A stretch of DNA of 9,798 nucleotides from Bacillota bacterium (GTDB taxonomy: Bacteria > Bacillota > Bacilli > Tumebacillales > Effusibacillaceae), in NCBI GenBank assembly GCA_020059765.1, contig JAGVBM010000006.1, forward strand, positions 1 to 9,798, read 5' to 3'. The translations under genes were made by a program, and so were the position numbers. The stretch's first letter is position 1, and the number at the start of each line of letters is the position of its first letter. Under the pieces are notes generated by a model that did not search any database, was not told where the DNA came from, and saw only the letters and a list, made by a program, of their open reading frames with translations. Below, piece by piece: positions 6,065 to 9,798 of this stretch.

Positions 6065-6086
6065 ATCTACATTTGAGGTGTAAGAG

Positions 6087-7070
6087 ATGAACATTGAACG
6101 CCATATATGGCCAAGATTATATAAAATCCATCAAATGCTGTCATACAAGAGTTATCCTTCAAGGCAGCAATTGGCCGAAAGGTTAGAAGTAAGCTCACGG
6201 ACGATTCAGCGAGACATTGACATGTTGCGGGATAGTTTAGGAGCTCCCATCGAATACGACAAGGTTCGTGGAGGCTACTATTACAACCGGGACAATTTTT
6301 CATTGGTTCCTTTTGATTTGACAAATCAGGAAAAATTGGCATTGGGAATGGCGGTTGTATTCTCTGGACAGATTGGTGACCCCGTAGTTCGTAATGCCAT
6401 GTTTTCGGGAATGGAAAAGATCTCACATTTGCTCCCGAATGAACTTAGTCTCGATGCCGACGGTTGGCAAGAAGCTATCTCGTATGCAAAAGAGAATTTC
6501 CAAGCGGAGAATCTTCGCGAACAATTTCTTGCATTTATGAGGGCTATTGAACAAAAGACCGTTGTAGAGATCACCTATCATTCGTTTTCCTCTCAAACGA
6601 CTGGTAAGCGTATGATCAACCCCTATCATTTACGGAAAAGTCGGGGAATGTGGTACCTAATCGGTTATTGCCATCAACGGAACAGCATGAGAATGTTCGC
6701 TTTGCAACGTATCCGGTCTTTAAGAACGACAGATCAAACATTTATTCGCAAACAATTTGATATCGAACATTACATGAGAGACAGTTTGTTTGAAGAGCGT
6801 GGAGAACGGGTTTATGAGGTCACGCTTCGCTTTTCTGCTAGCCAAGCCCCATACATTAAGGAAAGAATTTGGCATTCAAGTCAGAAAACCCACGATCTGC
6901 CAAATGGAGAAATCCTTCTGCAACTTCGTGTAAGTGGCTTGGATAGTATCAAACGTTGGATTATGCAATATGGAAGCGAAGTTGAAGTGATTGAACCTCG
7001 GGAATTACGTGAGAACATAAAGTTGGAAGCAACAAAGCTGATGGAATTATACAATGGACCACTAAATTAA
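6087..7070 (+). CDS. WYL-domain transcriptional regulator
   Basis: The 327-residue protein has the usual three-part plan. Residues ~10-64 are a winged helix-turn-helix (SRQQLAERL, recognition helix SSRTIQRDIDMLR 36-48, wing GGYYYN). Residues ~154-225 are a WYL domain with the literal W189-Y190-L191 and the conserved INPYHLRK and RIRSL blocks. Residues ~242-322 are the C-terminal WCX-like extension. WYL domains are ligand-sensing modules, in several cases binding nucleic acid or nucleotides. Members control phage-defence loci (BrxR, CapW), and a WYL-type protein (sll7009) represses the type I-D CRISPR locus of Synechocystis. Lying between cas6 and a Cas3'-like helicase, it most likely controls these genes and perhaps itself. 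The start is supported by GAGGTG 6 bases upstream. Whether it represses or activates, and its ligand, are unknown. Confidence 0.93.
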   Translation: MNIERHIWPRLYKIHQMLSYKSYPSRQQLAERLEVSSRTIQRDIDMLRDSLGAPIEYDKVRGGYYYNRDNFSLVPFDLTNQEKLALGMAVVFSGQIGDPVVRNAMFSGMEKISHLLPNELSLDADGWQEAISYAKENFQAENLREQFLAFMRAIEQKTVVEITYHSFSSQTTGKRMINPYHLRKSRGMWYLIGYCHQRNSMRMFALQRIRSLRTTDQTFIRKQFDIEHYMRDSLFEERGERVYEVTLRFSASQAPYIKERIWHSSQKTHDLPNGEILLQLRVSGLDSIKRWIMQYGSEVEVIEPRELRENIKLEATKLMELYNGPLN

Positions 7071-7089
7071 AATTGCGGAAGTTTTTAGG

Positions 7090-7106
7090 GTGACCGTACA
7101 TGTCAC
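7090..7106. promoter_or_regulatory. Dyad GTGAC-N7-GTCAC, candidate operator before the helicase gene
   Basis: A perfect 5+5 inverted repeat (7090-7094 and 7102-7106) covers the -35 region of the helicase promoter, where a repressor would block polymerase. A related half-site GGGTGAC-GGTGAC recurs at 7157-7168, just inside the coding sequence. The neighbouring WYL regulator is the obvious candidate to bind here; this is inference. Confidence 0.35.
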
Positions 7107-7116
7107 TTATACCGGA

Positions 7117-7122
7117 TATAAT
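7117..7122 (+). promoter_or_regulatory. -10 box of the helicase gene promoter
   Basis: A perfect TATAAT places the transcript start near 7129, just ahead of the ribosome binding site. The -35 is weak (CGTACA, 7095-7100, 16-bp spacer), consistent with a regulated promoter. It suggests the helicase gene is transcribed separately from the upstream WYL gene. Confidence 0.5.
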
Positions 7123-7135
7123 GAGGATGATCGGG

Positions 7136-7143
7136 AAGGAGGG
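7136..7143 (+). promoter_or_regulatory. Ribosome binding site selecting TTG 7150
   Basis: AAGGAGGG is an excellent match with 6 bases to TTG 7150. The alternative in-frame starts fit worse: GTG 7090 precedes the -10 box, and GTG 7159 and 7165 are 15 or more bases away. Confidence 0.7.
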
Positions 7144-7149
7144 AGAGCG

Positions 7150-9798
7150 TTGGATTGGGTGACGGTGACAAACGATCCGCCTGAAGAGGAGATGGAAGCA
7201 ACAGGCGAAGAGGTTCGACTGTTTCAAGAATACATAGGAAACAAAAAAATGTACCCCTTTCGTCATCAATACCAAGCCTTCCAGCTTTTACGTAATGGAG
7301 AAGAGTGCGTGTTGGTGGCGGGAACTGCAGCAGGAAAAACTTTGGCTGTCGTTATTCCCTTGCTGCTGAGGATAAAGAAAGGTTCTTCGCAAAAAGTGCT
7401 GTTCTTGTATCCGACTCTGGCTTTGCTTGAAGATCAACTGGAGACGATTCGTAAGGTTGCGGCACTTATTGGGTACGAAGATCAGATTGGGTATATATTT
7501 GGCGGAATGAGCCGATGGGAATTAATTTCTCAAATCACTAAACCGATTCTTGTAGCAACTCCTGATGCCGTATATTGGTTCGTTGAAAAAAATGTAAAGT
7601 ACAGTTCAGTTCTTTTCTACAGCTTATGTCATGTGGATGACATAGTCGTTGATGAAGCACATTTGTTGTCGGGTCTCATGGGATACAACCTGAAATCTTT
7701 TTTGGACCGAATCCAAGAAATTCGCTTGCGTTTTTTGAATCGGAATAGAATGCGTATCCATGTACTTACAGCCACTCCTACTGATGTGGTCCACCGTCTT
7801 TCGGGGGGTAAACACATTTTGGGGCGTTCGAAGGTCGGAAATGTGCTGTTTCGTTCGGAACCCCAAAACGGGAACGATTCGACTTACTGGGGAAATTTGT
7901 TGTCTCGGGAAGCATCAGGGGATTTTCAACGTATGATTCTTGTGATGAATTCGGCCAAGAGAGTACATCAGATTTTTTACGATTGTACGGAACAGAGCAA
8001 CACGGAAGCAGAAGCACTTAAGAGCTTTTATAAACCTTTTGGACAGGTTGCAGGTCAAGATGTCATACAGGCTATGAAAGACTTGAGTATTGACCGATCT
8101 CTAATTCAAAAATGGATGGAAATAAGCACGGAAAATGTCAGGATTCTGTTCAAAATGCTTCCCGATAACATGGAAATACGGTTTACTTCTGCTTTTCTTT
8201 CTGATCTGGGTGCCGATGTGATAGGAAACATCATTAGCGAAGTTCGCACTCAAGCAGAAACGTTTTTTAATAAACGGCATAGCAATACACAACTTTCATT
8301 CAAACCTGCTGGTAAGTTGTATAAGCATTATCATATATTACAAAAAGTTGGAGCGTTGAGTTTTGATTTGTACAAACAGACCATAGAGAGTTACGGCTAT
8401 GAACTTCAGAGTGTATGGGACCAATACATTCAATCTCTTGCGCAGGACGCAGAAGAAGTGGCACAGGCAGTTGTTAATTGGAAAACTTGGTTTCATCAAA
8501 TGAATGATTCTCATTTACTTACGAATATCGCTTCTGAAATTGAACGAAAGCTAATGAACTCATCAATCCCCTTCAACTCGATTAAGTTTGATATTCAGCA
8601 AGATATACTTTTTTCATTGCCCTCCGTTTCAATAAATGAATTGGTGGAAGAATGTCAAAACCTTGGAATTCCGTTCGGTCTAGTTTTTGAAAAGTTAAGT
8701 AATGACAAAAAGATTCGGATCCATCACATTCGATTACTCAAAGGAACTACCATTCCTGTAATTCTTTACACTGGGAGCATGACCAAAAGAGCACGCAAGG
8801 GATTGATCCAGGCTTTTCAATCAAAAGAGGCGGTCAGGGCGATTTTGATATCAACCAGCGCTGTAGAAGCCGGGGTGGATTTTGATGCAGATCTATTAAT
8901 AACTGAAAAATGTACTGGTAGTTCGTTTTTGCAAAGATTTGGCAGGGTGGGGAGACGCAGTCAGGGACAAAATCGGGTTATCCTTGTAACAAGAGACGGA
9001 ACTCTTCTCGGAAGATTACGTGAGACCTTTGAAGATAAAAGTTCATGTAACCGGGAAGAATTTTCGAAGTTAATGATTGAGATTTTACCTAAACGTGAAT
9101 ATTTGAATTCTTCCCCTTATTTGGAGGTGCTACAAGCAAATGTTACAAGACGTTTGGGGGAAATAGGACAACTGATCGCACCGGTACAAAGCAACTTAGA
9201 AAGGCTGTTGTTGGAAAAAGGCGGATTTCGCTATGGGTTACGAAGTACTTTGCCACAAATCGAATTGCTCGACACAGGTATAGTTCGAGAGCCTTTTCAA
9301 GCTTTGGCACAAATTACTCAGAATCAGTTATACGTGGCAAATGGTTCTTTTGTTGTTGCAAAAGCGCAACTTTATTTCGACGAGTTAATTTATTTGCCTT
9401 GGAAGTATGATGTATACATTGATCAGGATAAGACCTTTTTCAACATGCGTCTTTTGTTGTATTGGTACAAAGGAGCATTGCATGGAATTGAAGCTTCCCC
9501 GTTCCGGCAGATTCTGTTGGGAAATGAACATTGCTATAGTCGATCGTTGCACTGGGGATTAAACAAATTTGAGGTAGTAAAGAAGTTCTTGGAATCTGGC
9601 AAGAGCCAGCCTGAAATGATTAGGCAGATCTTACCCTATCTTTACGCTGTTCAAGAGAACCCACATTTGAATCAATACATCTTGGGAATAGGTGATGTCT
9701 TTCTTTTACGTGGTACAGATGGGAGTGACATTAAGGAAATTATTGATGCAGAGGCTAAGGAAATTACCCTGCGCAACCAGATGTTTCTGATTCAACCA
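7150..9798 (+). CDS. cas3: Large DEAH-box helicase, probable type I-D Cas3' (3' end outside window)
   Basis: The frame is open from TTG 7150 to the window edge, 883 codons without a stop. Superfamily 2 helicase motifs in order: P-loop AGTAAGKT (57-64, K63) preceded by RHQYQAF, motif Ia YPTLALLEDQ (87-96), DEAH 168-171, TATPT 207-211, VMNSAKRVHQIF (~265-276), TGSMTKRARKGLIQAFQ (~541-557), STSAVEAGVDFD (568-579) and QRFGRVGRR 595-603. About 255 residues of unrecognised sequence separate the ~265 and ~541 motifs, and at least 280 residues follow motif VI. There is no N-terminal HD nuclease domain. A stand-alone Cas3-type helicase is the hallmark of type I-D, where HD sits in Cas10d; cas6 and the WYL regulator nearby agree. 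Cas3' would unwind target DNA for degradation. Alternative: an unrelated large defence helicase. Helicase call sure, subtype moderately so. Confidence 0.82.
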   Translation, partial: MDWVTVTNDPPEEEMEATGEEVRLFQEYIGNKKMYPFRHQYQAFQLLRNGEECVLVAGTAAGKTLAVVIPLLLRIKKGSSQKVLFLYPTLALLEDQLETIRKVAALIGYEDQIGYIFGGMSRWELISQITKPILVATPDAVYWFVEKNVKYSSVLFYSLCHVDDIVVDEAHLLSGLMGYNLKSFLDRIQEIRLRFLNRNRMRIHVLTATPTDVVHRLSGGKHILGRSKVGNVLFRSEPQNGNDSTYWGNLLSREASGDFQRMILVMNSAKRVHQIFYDCTEQSNTEAEALKSFYKPFGQVAGQDVIQAMKDLSIDRSLIQKWMEISTENVRILFKMLPDNMEIRFTSAFLSDLGADVIGNIISEVRTQAETFFNKRHSNTQLSFKPAGKLYKHYHILQKVGALSFDLYKQTIESYGYELQSVWDQYIQSLAQDAEEVAQAVVNWKTWFHQMNDSHLLTNIASEIERKLMNSSIPFNSIKFDIQQDILFSLPSVSINELVEECQNLGIPFGLVFEKLSNDKKIRIHHIRLLKGTTIPVILYTGSMTKRARKGLIQAFQSKEAVRAILISTSAVEAGVDFDADLLITEKCTGSSFLQRFGRVGRRSQGQNRVILVTRDGTLLGRLRETFEDKSSCNREEFSKLMIEILPKREYLNSSPYLEVLQANVTRRLGEIGQLIAPVQSNLERLLLEKGGFRYGLRSTLPQIELLDTGIVREPFQALAQITQNQLYVANGSFVVAKAQLYFDELIYLPWKYDVYIDQDKTFFNMRLLLYWYKGALHGIEASPFRQILLGNEHCYSRSLHWGLNKFEVVKKFLESGKSQPEMIRQILPYLYAVQENPHLNQYILGIGDVFLLRGTDGSDIKEIIDAEAKEITLRNQMFLIQP

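Larger units (their letters stand above)
5619..6086. other. 468-bp intergenic region without a convincing protein gene
   Basis: The stretch is AT-rich and rich in short inverted repeats. From left to right: GGGATAC (5645-5651) with GTATCCC (5688-5694), enclosing a TATAAT (5653-5658) that lacks a -35; AGGGGAGGAG (5721-5730) with its exact inverse CTCCTCCCCT (5935-5944), each resembling a ribosome binding site but with no start codon after it; TTCAAATA (5754-5761) with TATTTGAA (5773-5780); a predicted minus-strand small RNA (5813-5888, listed separately); and the leader of the WYL gene. A weak + strand mini-ORF (TTG 5749 to TAA 5817, 22 residues, hydrophobic second half) lies opposite the end of that RNA, but its signals are poor. 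No CRISPR repeats were seen. Confidence 0.5.

Noticed and set aside
1..9798. CRISPR repeat-spacer array
   Set aside because: No evenly spaced 25-40 bp direct repeats were seen on reading both intergenic regions and the flanks; an array, if present, is outside the window.

Overview
The window (about 9.8 kb, moderate GC) looks like chromosomal DNA of a Gram-positive bacterium of the Bacillota, probably Bacillales-like. The reasons are AddAB-type rather than RecBCD-type recombination genes, strong AGGAGG-like ribosome binding sites, frequent TTG/GTG starts and SigA-type promoters. I cannot name a genus. All recognised protein genes lie on the + strand.

Layout: (1) 1-4254, the 3' end of an addB-like gene overlapping by 4 bp a complete addA-like gene; together they encode an AddAB helicase-nuclease. 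(2) 4255-4658, a compact region holding two 26-codon ORFs for tiny hydrophobic, basic-tailed peptides. The first has an extended -10 promoter, a leader that can hide its ribosome binding site, and a convergent minus-strand promoter (TTGACA-17 bp-TATGAT) driving a predicted ~90-nt antisense RNA that ends in an intrinsic terminator over the ORF's 3' end. This is the architecture of a type I toxin-antitoxin module. (3) 4659-5618, cas6, the CRISPR pre-crRNA endoribonuclease. (4) 5619-6086, a non-coding stretch with a second predicted minus-strand small RNA (~64 nt: TGC-TATAAT promoter, two hairpins, U-tract). (5) 6087-7070, a WYL-domain transcription regulator. (6) 7150-end, a large DEAH superfamily 2 helicase without an HD domain that runs off the window, most simply read as the separate Cas3' helicase of a type I-D CRISPR-Cas system.

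Working together (inference): cas6, the WYL regulator and the HD-less Cas3' point to the left edge of a type I-D locus whose effector genes (cas10d, csc2, csc1), adaptation genes and repeat array would lie to the right, outside the window. WYL proteins are known regulators of phage-defence loci, including a type I-D locus in Synechocystis, and this one has candidate operator sequences in front of the helicase gene. AddAB degrades DNA ends and, like RecBCD, can supply spacer precursors, so its position next to cas genes is suggestive. The most novel content is in the two intergenic regions: the predicted type I toxin-antitoxin module between addA and cas6, and the small RNA between cas6 and the WYL gene. 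Both are predictions from sequence alone.
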